Below, piece by piece: positions 1 through 6,753 of a stretch of 8,695 nucleotides of DNA; position 1 is the stretch's first letter, and each line of letters starts with the position of its first letter. The position numbers were made by a program, and so were the translations under genes. The DNA is from Erysipelothrix sp. (GTDB taxonomy: Bacteria > Bacillota_I > Bacilli_A > Erysipelotrichales > Erysipelotrichaceae), in NCBI GenBank assembly GCA_030152625.1, contig JASLJD010000013.1, forward strand, positions 1 to 8,695, written 5' to 3'. A model generated the notes under the pieces. The model was not told the DNA's origin, searched no databases, and saw only the letters and a program-made list of their open reading frames with translations.

Positions 1-506
1 AACAAAATTTCGCAATTTCGATTGGTTATTATGAAAAAGGAGAAGCTGTTTTCGGTTTGGTTTATGATGTGATGGCTGATGAGATGTATTGGGGCCTTAA
101 AGGGAAGGGTGCCTATTTAAATGATCGACGCTTGCAAGCATTAGACCAAAGAGAAACGATTGAAGATGCTATTTTTAGCGGAAGTTTAGGCTTCTTACGT
201 TATTTTAAAGAAGATCCGATCGAATTCAATCGAAAAATTATTGCTCATCGAAGCATTGGTTCAGCAGCGATTGAAATATGTCAAGTAGCAAGCGGAAGAG
301 CACATATTTATATGGCCCGTCGTTTAAACTTATGGGATGTGGGCGCAGCTTTAATTATCCTCAATGAAGTCGGCGGTAAATGGCGTTATGGCGATACATT
401 GGATGCATTAAGTCTTGAAGGGGATCGACAGTTCTTCTTAGCGGCATCGAATGAGAATATTTTCAACTATATGAATGAAAGGATAGAAGAGGAGGCTTTA
501 AAATGA
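1..506 (+). CDS. Inositol monophosphatase family protein, 3' part (5' end outside window)
   Basis: The reading frame is open from the left edge (first full codon at 3), so 167 residues of the C-terminal part are visible. Family hallmarks are present: QNFAISIGYYEKGEAVFG aligned to the usual beta strand after the DGTxNF motif, then VYDVMADEMYWG..G.GAYLN, GSAAIEICQVASGR, and LNLWDVGAALIILNEVGG. The Asp of the WD pair (visible residue 112) is the conserved late metal ligand of this Mg-dependent phosphatase superfamily. The DGTxNF and GE/ET metal motifs must lie just upstream of the window. Members hydrolyse small phosphomonoesters in the cytosol (inositol-1-phosphate, or 3'-phosphoadenosine phosphate in the CysQ branch); the substrate here cannot be told. 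A TTG at 57 is in frame but lies inside the conserved domain and is not a start. The stop overlaps the next gene's ATG by 4 bp, suggesting translational coupling. Confidence 0.9.
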   Translation, partial: QNFAISIGYYEKGEAVFGLVYDVMADEMYWGLKGKGAYLNDRRLQALDQRETIEDAIFSGSLGFLRYFKEDPIEFNRKIIAHRSIGSAAIEICQVASGRAHIYMARRLNLWDVGAALIILNEVGGKWRYGDTLDALSLEGDRQFFLAASNENIFNYMNERIEEEALK

Positions 507-1330
507 TTGGATTTATTCCAACGGAAACTGAAGGGATCGAACTTTTTTACCGTTTTGATTATGCTCATAAGGCAAGTGCAACGGTGATTATTCATCATGG
601 TTTTGGGGAGCATTTGGGTCGTTTTGAACATGTTGCTGCCTATCTCTTGGAATCAGGTTATAATGTTATGCGTTTTGATGCTCGAGGGCATGGTTTGAGT
701 AAAGGACCGAAAGGCCGTATTGACAGTTGGCATCGTTTTATTGAAGATTTTGATCGTGTCTATGATTTAAGTCGTGAACTCAGTGACAATCTTCCAATCT
801 TTAGTTTAGGGCATAGCATGGGTGGTATGATTACTTTGATGTATGGCTTATATGCACCAGAACATCTACAAGGACAGGTGTTTACAGGGGCTGCATCCGG
901 TCAATTACCTTATGTAGATGGTGTTCTCACACAAAAAATTCTTGCTTCTGCAGATAAGCATTTTCCAGACAAAACATTTCCTAATGTTGTGAAGGAGGAT
1001 ATTTGTTCAGACCCTAAGGTGGTGGAAGCTTATTTAGAAGATCCATTGGTTTTAAAACGTGTTGGCTTTGATTTCCTCAAAGCATTTTTGATTGACTCGC
1101 CGAAGTATATTGATGAGCATTTGGAAGATTACAGTCTACCGATTCTCATTTTACATGGGGAGGAAGACAAGATTGTTCCGGTTCAATTGAGTGAAAGACT
1201 TTATGCTCGTGTTGCCTCAGAAGATAAAACATTTAAAGCTTATCCGGAGCTGTATCATGAAATTTTAAACGAAGAGATGCATCCTTTTATTTTAGCGGAA
1301 ATTGTCTACTGGCTTGAGGATAGGCATTAA
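503..1330 (+). CDS. Alpha/beta hydrolase, monoacylglycerol lipase / lysophospholipase type
   Basis: A 275-residue cytosolic protein with no signal peptide and the usual length for the serine aminopeptidase S33 / Hydrolase_4 group, whose members cleave monoacylglycerols or lysophospholipids. HHGFGEHLGRF (residues 31-41) matches the HGxxEHxxR oxyanion-hole signature, followed by FDARGHGLSKGPKGRI (58-73). The nucleophile elbow GHSMGG gives Ser105; HGEEDKIVP gives the likely acid Asp222, and YHEILNE gives His252, so the catalytic triad is complete. A cap region lies roughly at residues 135-205. AGGAGG at 490-495, 7 nt before the ATG, supports the start. The gene begins inside the stop of the phosphatase gene (ATGA overlap), so the two are almost certainly co-translated; the pairing suggests lipid or phosphoester salvage but does not prove it. 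The exact substrate is inferred from family only. Confidence 0.92.
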   Translation: MIGFIPTETEGIELFYRFDYAHKASATVIIHHGFGEHLGRFEHVAAYLLESGYNVMRFDARGHGLSKGPKGRIDSWHRFIEDFDRVYDLSRELSDNLPIFSLGHSMGGMITLMYGLYAPEHLQGQVFTGAASGQLPYVDGVLTQKILASADKHFPDKTFPNVVKEDICSDPKVVEAYLEDPLVLKRVGFDFLKAFLIDSPKYIDEHLEDYSLPILILHGEEDKIVPVQLSERLYARVASEDKTFKAYPELYHEILNEEMHPFILAEIVYWLEDRH

Positions 1331-1370
1331 ACTAGCAATCCCAAGATTAAAGCGCTAAAATGCTTATAGT

Positions 1371-1377
1371 GAGGTGA
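1371..1377 (+). promoter_or_regulatory. Shine-Dalgarno site that fixes the DsbA-family start
   Basis: GAGGTGA matches the anti-Shine-Dalgarno core and sits 5 nt before the GTG at 1383. The upstream in-frame GTG at 1374 lies inside this site and so cannot use it. The ATG at 1381 is out of frame and is followed at once by TGA (ATGTGA). This makes 1383 the best start. Confidence 0.75.
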
Positions 1378-1382
1378 TAGAT

Positions 1383-2063
1383 GTGAAGGTACAAATTTGG
1401 TCTGACTTCGTTTGCCCATTTTGCTATATCGGTAAAAAACGTCTTGAGCAAGCTATTCAAGAGCTTGGCAAAGAAGGTGAAGTAGAAATTGAAATGATGA
1501 GTTATGAATTGGATCCGAATTATGTTGATGACTTATCGATGTCCTATCATGAAATGATGGCTTCAAAATATAATATGCAATATGAAGAAGCCAAGGCACG
1601 TAATGAATACACCGGTAAAATGGCAGAGGAAGTTGGATTAGACTATCAGTTTGATAAAATGAAATATAGCAATACTTTCAAAGCACATCGTGTTTTTCAA
1701 AAAGCGAAAGAACTTGGCATCGGTAATGAGATTGCTGAAGCGTTAATGGAAGGTTTTTTCACACACGGCCTTTATTTAAATGATGAAGAAGCTTTGTTGG
1801 ATTGGCTTGAAGACTACGGTCTTTCACGCGAAGATGCTTTAGATGCATTAGAGAATGAAGAATATGCTTTAAAAGTACGTCAAGATGAGCATTGGGCGCG
1901 TTCAATCAATGTAAAGGGTGCACCACATTTTGTCATCGATGACAAAATTTCAGTATCAGGTGCACAACCACTCGATGTTTTAAAAGGTGCTTTGAGCCAT
2001 GTGGAACTTCTAAATAGTATGGAAGATGGCATGGTTTGCACAGATGATGGTTGTGAAGTATAA
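1383..2063 (+). CDS. DsbA family thiol oxidoreductase, FrnE-like
   Basis: A 226-residue protein beginning MKVQIWSDFVCPFCYIGKKR, the typical start of FrnE-type members of the DsbA thioredoxin-fold family. The redox site is CPFC (Cys11, Cys14). KGAPHFVID near residue 177 carries the cis-proline loop expected to face the active site, with the long helical insertion (about residues 50-165) between them. No signal peptide is seen, so it probably acts in the cytosol as a disulfide oxidoreductase or isomerase. The tail has a second cysteine pair, CTDDGC (Cys219, Cys224), a CX4C motif like the one described in Deinococcus FrnE. The GTG start is chosen from the ribosome binding site and from family alignment; it trims three residues from the longest frame. 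It follows the hydrolase gene by 52 bp with no terminator between, so it is likely the last gene of the operon. Confidence 0.92.
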   Translation: MKVQIWSDFVCPFCYIGKKRLEQAIQELGKEGEVEIEMMSYELDPNYVDDLSMSYHEMMASKYNMQYEEAKARNEYTGKMAEEVGLDYQFDKMKYSNTFKAHRVFQKAKELGIGNEIAEALMEGFFTHGLYLNDEEALLDWLEDYGLSREDALDALENEEYALKVRQDEHWARSINVKGAPHFVIDDKISVSGAQPLDVLKGALSHVELLNSMEDGMVCTDDGCEV

Positions 2064-2086
2064 AAAGGAGCTTAGCTCCTTTTTTT
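2062..2086 (+). terminator. Intrinsic terminator after the DsbA-family gene
   Basis: AAAAAGGAGC, loop TTA, GCTCCTTTTT, followed by two more T. The stem is GGAGC/GCTCC extended by A/T pairs, and it overlaps the stop codon of the preceding gene. It should end the phosphatase-hydrolase-DsbA transcript; the A-tract on the left makes it potentially bidirectional. Confidence 0.88.
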
Positions 2087-2088
2087 AA

Positions 2089-2127
2089 TGGCTTCTGTTT
2101 ATATTTTGCTTTATGATATGCTATGAT
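2089..2127 (+). promoter_or_regulatory. Likely promoter of the 532-residue membrane protein gene
   Basis: Two overlapping candidates. TGCTATGAT at 2119-2127 is an extended -10 without a good -35; its start point near 2134 would leave a leader of only about 14 nt. TATGAT at 2112-2117 with TGGCTT at 2089-2094 (17-bp spacer) is the alternative. A promoter here is expected because the upstream operon ends at a terminator. Confidence 0.4.
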
Positions 2128-2147
2128 GATGAAAAGGAAGTGGTCCA

Positions 2148-3746
2148 ATGAAACGTTCACGTCGTTATCTTAGTTTAGCGATTATTTTAATCTTTATCGT
2201 TTTAGACCTTTGGAATGGTAATACTTATCATTTTATGAAGGTTGAGTCGATGCTTTATTTAAGCTTTTTCTTTTTACTTCTTGCAGCTGTGCTCTTGCTC
2301 AATCGTGAGGGTTATAAAAAGTTTATCAATATTTTTACTGCTTTTGTCTTGACTTTTGTAGTAGTTTTTCTCGTTGGAGGTCTTATGTCTTCACGCGTCT
2401 TGAATGCTCGTCGTTATGCAAAAGTTATTAAGAGTGTTGACGCAGTTGAATTCAATGATTTGTATGGACAAGAGCGTGATGTTGAAATGTCTCTGGTTGA
2501 CAAAGAATCGGCTCTTTTAGCGGCGGAGAAGAAGATGGGAGAACTGAGCGATGTCTCGGCCCGTTTTCAAATCAATACTCGTGAATTTTCTCAAATTAAT
2601 TTCCAAGGAAAAATGGTTCGTGTAGCTCCTTTTAAATACAGTGATCCATTGAAGCAATGGATTAATTTTGGCAAAGGTGTTCCCTATTATGTACGTGTTA
2701 CGACAGGATCTGGCGCAACGAATGCCAAAGCTGAAGTGGTTCATTTAGATAAAGCGATGAAATACTATCCAGGAGCGCCTTTGCACTATAATTTAAAGCG
2801 CCACATCGCCTTAAATCATAAATTCCGTTACATCGATGATTGGCATTTTGAAATCGATGAAGAGGGCCATCCTTATTGGATTGTGAGTGTGATTCGGAAA
2901 GAGGTTGGCTTATGGGGTGCTAAGAATGTTGAGGGGATCATTGTTGTGGATGCTGTGACGGGTAAGGATCAGTATTACCCTGTCGATAAAGCACCAGACT
3001 GGGTCGATTTGATTTACCCTAGTGATATGCTCCTATCGCATGCTCAAGACCATTATGCCCTCTCAAAAGGCTATTTAAACGCTGTTTTCCAACAGGAAGG
3101 GATTAAACAAGTCGATCAAGATGTTGGTACCTACAACTATGTGATGATCGATGGTGAAATTTATGTTTTCACAGGTTTAAGACCGTTGAGTTTAGAAGAT
3201 GGTTCAACCACAGGTCTTATTTATCTCAGTAATCGTAATGGAAAAGCACTGGTCTTGGATATTCCGGGTATTTCTCTTCTTGCAGCGGAGGAAACTTCGA
3301 TTGGATCGATTCAAGAGAAAAACTATATTCCAACTACACCTGTTTTACAAAATGTAGGTGGTTATCCTACCTATGTTCTTTCATTGAAGGATCAATCGGG
3401 TGTTATCCGTGCGTTCTCATTTGTTAACTATCAAGATTACACTAAATCTTCAGTGGGTGTGAGTTTGAAAGATGCAGAGAAAAGCTATCTTGCGATGATG
3501 GTTGATCAAGATGCCTTGGCACCTGAAGCCAGTGAAGAAAAAGAAGGCACGATCGAAGCCATTCAGCAGGTCTACATTGATGGAAACACTCTTTATTATA
3601 TTCGATTTGAGGAAGAAGATGCTGTCTATCAAGCGTCCTTACTTCTAGATGAAAATTTACCATTCTATACTGCTGGAGATAAGCTTCAATTTAAAACCAG
3701 CGCTTATAAAATTACTGAAATTATTCAAGATGAAAAAGAGGAATAA
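2148..3746 (+). CDS. Uncharacterised membrane-anchored protein, three N-terminal TM segments and large ectodomain
   Basis: A 532-residue protein of unknown function. Three hydrophobic segments are seen at about residues 7-22, 35-52 and 60-80, after a basic N-terminus (MKRSRR). The remaining ~450 residues are soluble and mixed alpha/beta, with no cysteines noticed. A central block, HPYWIVSVIRKEVGLWGAKN (241-260), then GIIVVDAVTGK and DWVDLIYPSDM, and later GGYPTYVLSLKDQSGVIRAF, resembles from memory a widespread, uncharacterised Bacillota family; parts recall PepSY-like repeats (strand, VDAVTG turn, strand). The last ~60 residues (467-526) look like a small OB-type beta barrel: strands TIEAIQQVYID, TLYYIRF, VYQASLLL and GDKLQF. 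By the positive-inside rule the bulk after TM3 most likely lies outside the cell, although SSRVLNARR directly after TM3 makes this uncertain. AAGGAAG at 2134-2140, 7 nt before ATG, supports the start. It is monocistronic between two terminators, so context gives no function. Confidence 0.85.
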   Translation: MKRSRRYLSLAIILIFIVLDLWNGNTYHFMKVESMLYLSFFFLLLAAVLLLNREGYKKFINIFTAFVLTFVVVFLVGGLMSSRVLNARRYAKVIKSVDAVEFNDLYGQERDVEMSLVDKESALLAAEKKMGELSDVSARFQINTREFSQINFQGKMVRVAPFKYSDPLKQWINFGKGVPYYVRVTTGSGATNAKAEVVHLDKAMKYYPGAPLHYNLKRHIALNHKFRYIDDWHFEIDEEGHPYWIVSVIRKEVGLWGAKNVEGIIVVDAVTGKDQYYPVDKAPDWVDLIYPSDMLLSHAQDHYALSKGYLNAVFQQEGIKQVDQDVGTYNYVMIDGEIYVFTGLRPLSLEDGSTTGLIYLSNRNGKALVLDIPGISLLAAEETSIGSIQEKNYIPTTPVLQNVGGYPTYVLSLKDQSGVIRAFSFVNYQDYTKSSVGVSLKDAEKSYLAMMVDQDALAPEASEEKEGTIEAIQQVYIDGNTLYYIRFEEEDAVYQASLLLDENLPFYTAGDKLQFKTSAYKITEIIQDEKEE

Positions 3747-3749
3747 TAC

Positions 3750-3781
3750 AAAAAGATCGTGCTGGCTAAGCACGATCTTTT
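3750..3781. terminator. Bidirectional terminator between convergent genes
   Basis: A perfect 13-bp stem, AAAAGATCGTGCT (3751-3763) with AGCACGATCTTTT (3769-3781), loop GGCTA. It has T-runs on both strands and lies 4 bp after the membrane protein stop and 2 bp before the MATE gene stop, so it serves both. Confidence 0.93.
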
Positions 3782-3783
3782 GT

Positions 3784-5181
3784 TTATAAATCTTCCATAA
3801 GTTCTTGCATTTCTTGTTTACGTTCTTTGCTTGCTAGATTGACAACCCATCCTTCTTTATGGACAAGACGTAAAGCAAAGAAGAGTTTTACGACATCCGT
3901 CATTTGACCTACGATATAAAGACCGATAATACTTAAATCTGTGTAATAGGTTGCAATGTAAACACAGACAAGATTCACAGTCCACATATAACCGGAATCC
4001 ATCATAAGTGTGGACTTCATATCTCCACCAGCTCTTAAAATAAAATAAGAAGTGGTGTTTAAAACGTAGATCCAAAACAAGAAAGACATAATTCTAAGAA
4101 ATGTTTGTGCCACATACATGGTATATTCTCCAACTTCATAAAGATAAGGGATCACAAAACTGGCACCAAAGAGCATGAGACCAAAAATCAAACTTAAAAC
4201 AACAGCAAATCCTAGAAGCTGATAGCCATTGTCACGGGCTTTGTCTAAGTCGTTTGCGCCCAATGGTTGTGAGACAAGGATGGTTGTTGCGACCGACATG
4301 CCTGCATTCATTGTAAAGAAGAGGTCGGAAACGGTTGTTGAGATGGAATAAGCAGAAATCACATCGCTTCCCCTTGTTCCGTAAAACCGCATCAGAAGTG
4401 CCATACCTGAAGCATAAAGAACTTCATTGAGAGAAAGTGGAATGGCTTTGAGCGTAATGTTTTTTGCAAGTGTAGGTGAAATATCAAGGAGATCTTTCAC
4501 ATCAGATTTAAAGGCATAGTCACCTTGATCTAAGAAGAACAAAATAACAATCAATTCCACAATCCTTGCAATTAAGGTACCAATTCCTGCACCAATAACC
4601 CCTAGCGCAGGTGCGCCAAAATGACCATAAATTAACATATAGTTGAAAAACACGTTGGTAATCATGGAAATAATCCCTGCGAAGAGCGGTCTTTCAGAAT
4701 CCCCTACTGAACGCATAGAGCCAGCGATGGCCATGGTGATCATGGTTGGAATGAAAGAAAGGGCTGCGATTTGAATGTAACGTGCTCCTTCGTAAATGAC
4801 TTTTGGATCATCAACAAAGAAACGAATAATATTTTCTGGAAAAAGAAAAGCAATAAGAATGAAGAGGATCATGATGAGACTTGTTGATAAAAGTCCAAAG
4901 CGGAAGGACTGTTTCATATGTTCCTCATCTTTAGATCCATAAAACTGTGCAAGGAATACCGAAGAAGCCGCAATCATACCTTGCATGCCAAAGATTGCAA
5001 TCATAAAATAACGATTGACTGTTGCGACCGAAGCCAGTGCGTATTCACCCAACTGTCCAATCATTAAGTTATCAAGTAAGTTAACCGAGTTACTGATTAA
5101 TTGCTGAGCCATGAGTGGAACAGCGACACGAAAAGTGTGTTTAAAGAAAGCTTTATCGCCAAAATAACGTTTAAGTTTCAT
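3784..5181 (-). CDS. MATE family multidrug/cation efflux transporter
   Basis: A 465-residue integral membrane protein of normal MATE length, with about 12 membrane helices in two homologous halves. The N-terminal half opens with RVAVPLMAQQLISNSVNLLD and DNLMIGQLGEYALASV (residues 18-52), the classic MATE start. The second half repeats the pattern after about residue 240 (KAIPLSLNEVLYASG). The paired motifs AGSMRSVGDSERPL (about 153-166) and ILRAGGDMKSTL (381-392) are the equivalent RxxGD loops of the two halves. MATE pumps export cationic drugs or metabolites in exchange for Na+ or H+; the substrate and coupling ion cannot be read here. The start is set at ATG 5181: AGGAGG (5193-5188) is 6 nt from it, but only 3 nt from the upstream in-frame GTG at 5184. 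It has its own promoter and is transcribed away from tRNA-Val. Confidence 0.94.
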   Translation of the reverse strand: MKLKRYFGDKAFFKHTFRVAVPLMAQQLISNSVNLLDNLMIGQLGEYALASVATVNRYFMIAIFGMQGMIAASSVFLAQFYGSKDEEHMKQSFRFGLLSTSLIMILFILIAFLFPENIIRFFVDDPKVIYEGARYIQIAALSFIPTMITMAIAGSMRSVGDSERPLFAGIISMITNVFFNYMLIYGHFGAPALGVIGAGIGTLIARIVELIVILFFLDQGDYAFKSDVKDLLDISPTLAKNITLKAIPLSLNEVLYASGMALLMRFYGTRGSDVISAYSISTTVSDLFFTMNAGMSVATTILVSQPLGANDLDKARDNGYQLLGFAVVLSLIFGLMLFGASFVIPYLYEVGEYTMYVAQTFLRIMSFLFWIYVLNTTSYFILRAGGDMKSTLMMDSGYMWTVNLVCVYIATYYTDLSIIGLYIVGQMTDVVKLFFALRLVHKEGWVVNLASKERKQEMQELMEDL

Positions 5182-5187
5182 CACAAT

Positions 5188-5193
5188 CCTCCT
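5188..5193 (-). promoter_or_regulatory. Shine-Dalgarno site deciding the MATE start
   Basis: On the minus strand this reads AGGAGG, followed by ATT GTG ATG AAA. Spacing of 6 nt to the ATG (5181) versus 3 nt to the GTG (5184) favours the ATG. Confidence 0.75.
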
Positions 5194-5214
5194 TTATAAG
5201 ATAAGTCCTAGACT

Positions 5215-5243
5215 ATCATATAGAAGGGATTTAAAATAATCAA
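5215..5243 (-). promoter_or_regulatory. Promoter of the MATE transporter gene
   Basis: On the minus strand TTGATT (5243-5238), a 17-bp spacer, and TATGAT (5220-5215). Both boxes are near consensus for the housekeeping sigma factor. The predicted start point near 5208 leaves a leader of about 27 nt that includes the AGGAGG. Confidence 0.75.
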
Positions 5244-5322
5244 GTGCTCTTTTAGAAAGAATGATCTTAAACTATGGGAACTTAAGTGAAAAATCAATAA
5301 AGCCTTTTATTTTGTCTTTTTT

Positions 5323-5332
5323 TTGGTATAAT
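5323..5332 (+). promoter_or_regulatory. Possible upstream extended -10 promoter of tRNA-Val
   Basis: TTGGTATAAT contains a perfect TATAAT with an upstream TG (extended -10), just after a run of eight T. No good -35 is seen at 16-18 bp. It would start near 5339, about 75 nt before the tRNA, and no gene lies between, so it may be a second, tandem tRNA promoter or chance in AT-rich DNA. Confidence 0.35.
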
Positions 5333-5374
5333 TTACAATGATTCCGAAACTGGAAAAATTGATATAAAAAAGAT

Positions 5375-5403
5375 TTGAAATGTTTTTGGCGATGTGGTAA
5401 TAT
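5375..5403 (+). promoter_or_regulatory. Promoter of tRNA-Val
   Basis: TTGAAA (5375-5380), a 17-bp spacer, then TAATAT (5398-5403). The predicted start near 5410 is only about 5 nt before the mature tRNA, a usual arrangement for a stand-alone tRNA gene. Confidence 0.75.
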
Positions 5404-5414
5404 ATATTAGCAAC

Positions 5415-5490
5415 GGACGATTAGCTCAGTTGGGAGAGCGCATGCTTGACGTGCATGAGGTCAGCGGTTCGAGCCCGTTATCGTCCACCA
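5415..5490 (+). tRNA. tRNA-Val (anticodon GAC)
   Basis: A 76-nt cloverleaf with encoded CCA. Acceptor stem GGACGAT/ATCGTCC, D arm GCTC-AGTTGGGA-GAGC, anticodon stem CATGC/GCATG with loop TTGACGT, five-base variable loop AGGTC, T arm AGCGG-TTCGAGC-CCGTT (one G-T pair), discriminator A, then CCA. The anticodon at 5448-5450 is GAC, which reads GUC and GUU valine codons. Residue 37 is G. It stands alone with its own promoter and terminator. Confidence 0.96.
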
Positions 5491-5500
5491 TTTATGCCAT

Positions 5501-5529
5501 AAAACATCTGCAGATCAGATGTTTTTTTT
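5501..5529 (+). terminator. Intrinsic terminator of tRNA-Val
   Basis: Perfect 10-bp stem AAAACATCTG (5501-5510) with CAGATGTTTT (5516-5525), loop CAGAT, and a run of eight T (5522-5529). It lies 10 nt after the tRNA CCA end and just before the thiolase promoter. Confidence 0.92.
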
Positions 5530-5534
5530 ATTTG

Positions 5535-5543
5535 TGTTATAAT
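5535..5543 (+). promoter_or_regulatory. Extended -10 promoter of the thiolase gene
   Basis: TGTTATAAT is a perfect extended -10 element. No convincing -35 exists; the region 17 bp upstream falls within the tRNA terminator hairpin. The start point near 5550 gives a leader of about 20 nt containing AAGGAGG (5558-5564). Confidence 0.65.
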
Positions 5544-5569
5544 TACAAGGTCTATATAAGGAGGATACT

Positions 5570-6733
5570 ATGAAGGAAGTCGTCATTGTTTCGGCTGTGA
5601 GAACTCCGATTGGTTCATTTGGCGGACAGTTTAAAGATGTGTCTGCTGTTGATTTGGGAGCGATTGCGGTTGAGGAAGCACTAAAACGAATTAACCTTGA
5701 TGGTAGTGAAGTAGACGAGCTGATATTTGGTAATATACTCCAAGCTGGCCTTGGACAAAATCCTGCTCGTCAAGTATCCGTCCATGCAAAAATACCAGCA
5801 GAAATACCCGCTTATACGATTAATAAAGTCTGTGGTTCCGGTTTAAAGGCAGTCCACTTAGCAGCGCAATCGATCATGCTCGGTGAAGCAGATGTTGTGG
5901 TTGCAGGGGGAACTGAAAATATGAGCCGAGCCCCTTATTTAATTCCGAATGGTCGTTGGGGCGAACGCATGGGGGATGGAAAAATTATTGATAGTATGTT
6001 GAACGATGGTTTATACGATGCTTTTTATGATGTTCACATGGGAAAAACTGCGGAAATACTCGTTGATAAGTATCGTTGGACACGTAAAGATTTGGATCGT
6101 TTTGCATTAGAAAGTCAAAGGAAAGCAGAAAAAGCAATTCGTTCAGGATGCTTTGAAAAAGAAATTGTTCCGGTCCATAATGGGAAAGAATGGGTTCGAG
6201 AAGATGAACACCCACGTTTTGGATTAGAAATGAAAGATCTAGAACGATTAAAACCGGTGTTTGAAGAAAATGGCTCTGTAACAGCCGGTAATTCATCCGG
6301 AATTAATGACGGTGCTGCGGCATTAGTCTTAATGAGTGCAGAAAAAGCAAAAAGTCTTGGTTTAACTGTGCTAGCACGTTATGTTGCCCATGCATCAGCG
6401 GGCGTTGATCCGAAGATGATGGGGGTCGGTCCGATTCCTTCAACTGAAAAAGTTCTGAAGAAAAGTAATTGGACATTGGATGAAATTGATCTGATTGAAA
6501 TTAACGAATCATTCGCCTCTCAAACTTTGAGTGTTATGAAAGATTTAGATATTGATGAAAGTAAAGTGAACGTGAATGGCGGTGCAATTGCTTTAGGTCA
6601 CCCAATTGGAGCTAGCGGAGCTCGTATTCTTGTAACACTTATTCATGAAATGAATCGCCGCGATGCGAAGAAGGCAATGGCTTCGCTTTGTATCGGTGGC
6701 GGACAAGGTATTACGCTTTTAATTGAAAGATAA
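5570..6733 (+). CDS. Acetyl-CoA C-acetyltransferase (biosynthetic thiolase)
   Basis: A 387-residue cytosolic enzyme, within the usual 385-395 residues, which condenses two acetyl-CoA to acetoacetyl-CoA, the entry step to butyrate, isoprenoid (mevalonate) or polyhydroxybutyrate routes. The start MKEVVIVSAVRTPIGSFGG is the thiolase signature. Catalytic residues are complete: Cys88 in NKVCGSGLKAV (acyl-enzyme nucleophile), His344 in GGAIALGHPIGASGAR and Cys374 in CIGGGQG (general base), with Asn312 in NESFASQ, where most relatives have NEAFA. GGTENMSRAPYL (113-124) and the covering-loop motif VHMGKTAE (155-162) favour the biosynthetic acetyl-CoA type over beta-oxidation thiolases. AAGGAGG sits 5 nt before the ATG. 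No other pathway gene is visible; it is flanked by two tRNA genes and has its own promoter, so the pathway served is open. A gene name such as thlA or atoB would be a guess. Confidence 0.95.
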   Translation: MKEVVIVSAVRTPIGSFGGQFKDVSAVDLGAIAVEEALKRINLDGSEVDELIFGNILQAGLGQNPARQVSVHAKIPAEIPAYTINKVCGSGLKAVHLAAQSIMLGEADVVVAGGTENMSRAPYLIPNGRWGERMGDGKIIDSMLNDGLYDAFYDVHMGKTAEILVDKYRWTRKDLDRFALESQRKAEKAIRSGCFEKEIVPVHNGKEWVREDEHPRFGLEMKDLERLKPVFEENGSVTAGNSSGINDGAAALVLMSAEKAKSLGLTVLARYVAHASAGVDPKMMGVGPIPSTEKVLKKSNWTLDEIDLIEINESFASQTLSVMKDLDIDESKVNVNGGAIALGHPIGASGARILVTLIHEMNRRDAKKAMASLCIGGGQGITLLIER

Positions 6734-6753
6734 ATCCTTTTATATGTTATAAT
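6723..6753 (+). promoter_or_regulatory. Promoter of tRNA-Arg
   Basis: The extended -10 TGTTATAAT (6745-6753) contains a perfect TATAAT. TTGAAA (6723-6728), inside the last codons of the thiolase gene, is a possible -35 with a long 19-bp spacer. The start point near 6760 is about 7 nt before the tRNA. Confidence 0.65.

Noticed and set aside
57..59. TTG as start of a short 149-residue phosphatase
   Set aside because: The frame is open to the left edge and the residues before it (FAISIGYYEKGEAVFG) match the family, so the gene is simply cut by the window.
1331..1370. Possible promoter or attenuator between hydrolase and DsbA genes (TATAGT at 1365-1370, weak inverted repeats)
   Set aside because: No -35 at proper spacing, the start point would fall after the ribosome binding site, and the hairpins are too weak.
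1933..2160. Minus-strand frame opposite the DsbA gene end and other antisense frames (2517-2744, 3442-3663, 5985-6296, 7364-7585, 7643-7840)
   Set aside because: All are shadows of convincing genes, have low-complexity or unlikely composition, and lack ribosome binding sites.
5296..5324. AATAAA-GCCT-TTTATT hairpin followed by a run of eight T, as a terminator
   Set aside because: The stem is only six A/T pairs and there is no upstream plus-strand gene for it to terminate.
5338..5367. Nine-codon frame ATG...TAA (MIPKLEKLI) right at the predicted start point of the upstream tRNA-Val promoter candidate
   Set aside because: No ribosome binding site and too short to support; a leaderless peptide here would be speculation.
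6503..6520. NESFA instead of NEAFA in the thiolase as a sign of lost activity
   Set aside because: The functional Asn is kept, Ala to Ser is a mild change, and Cys88, His344 and Cys374 are all present.
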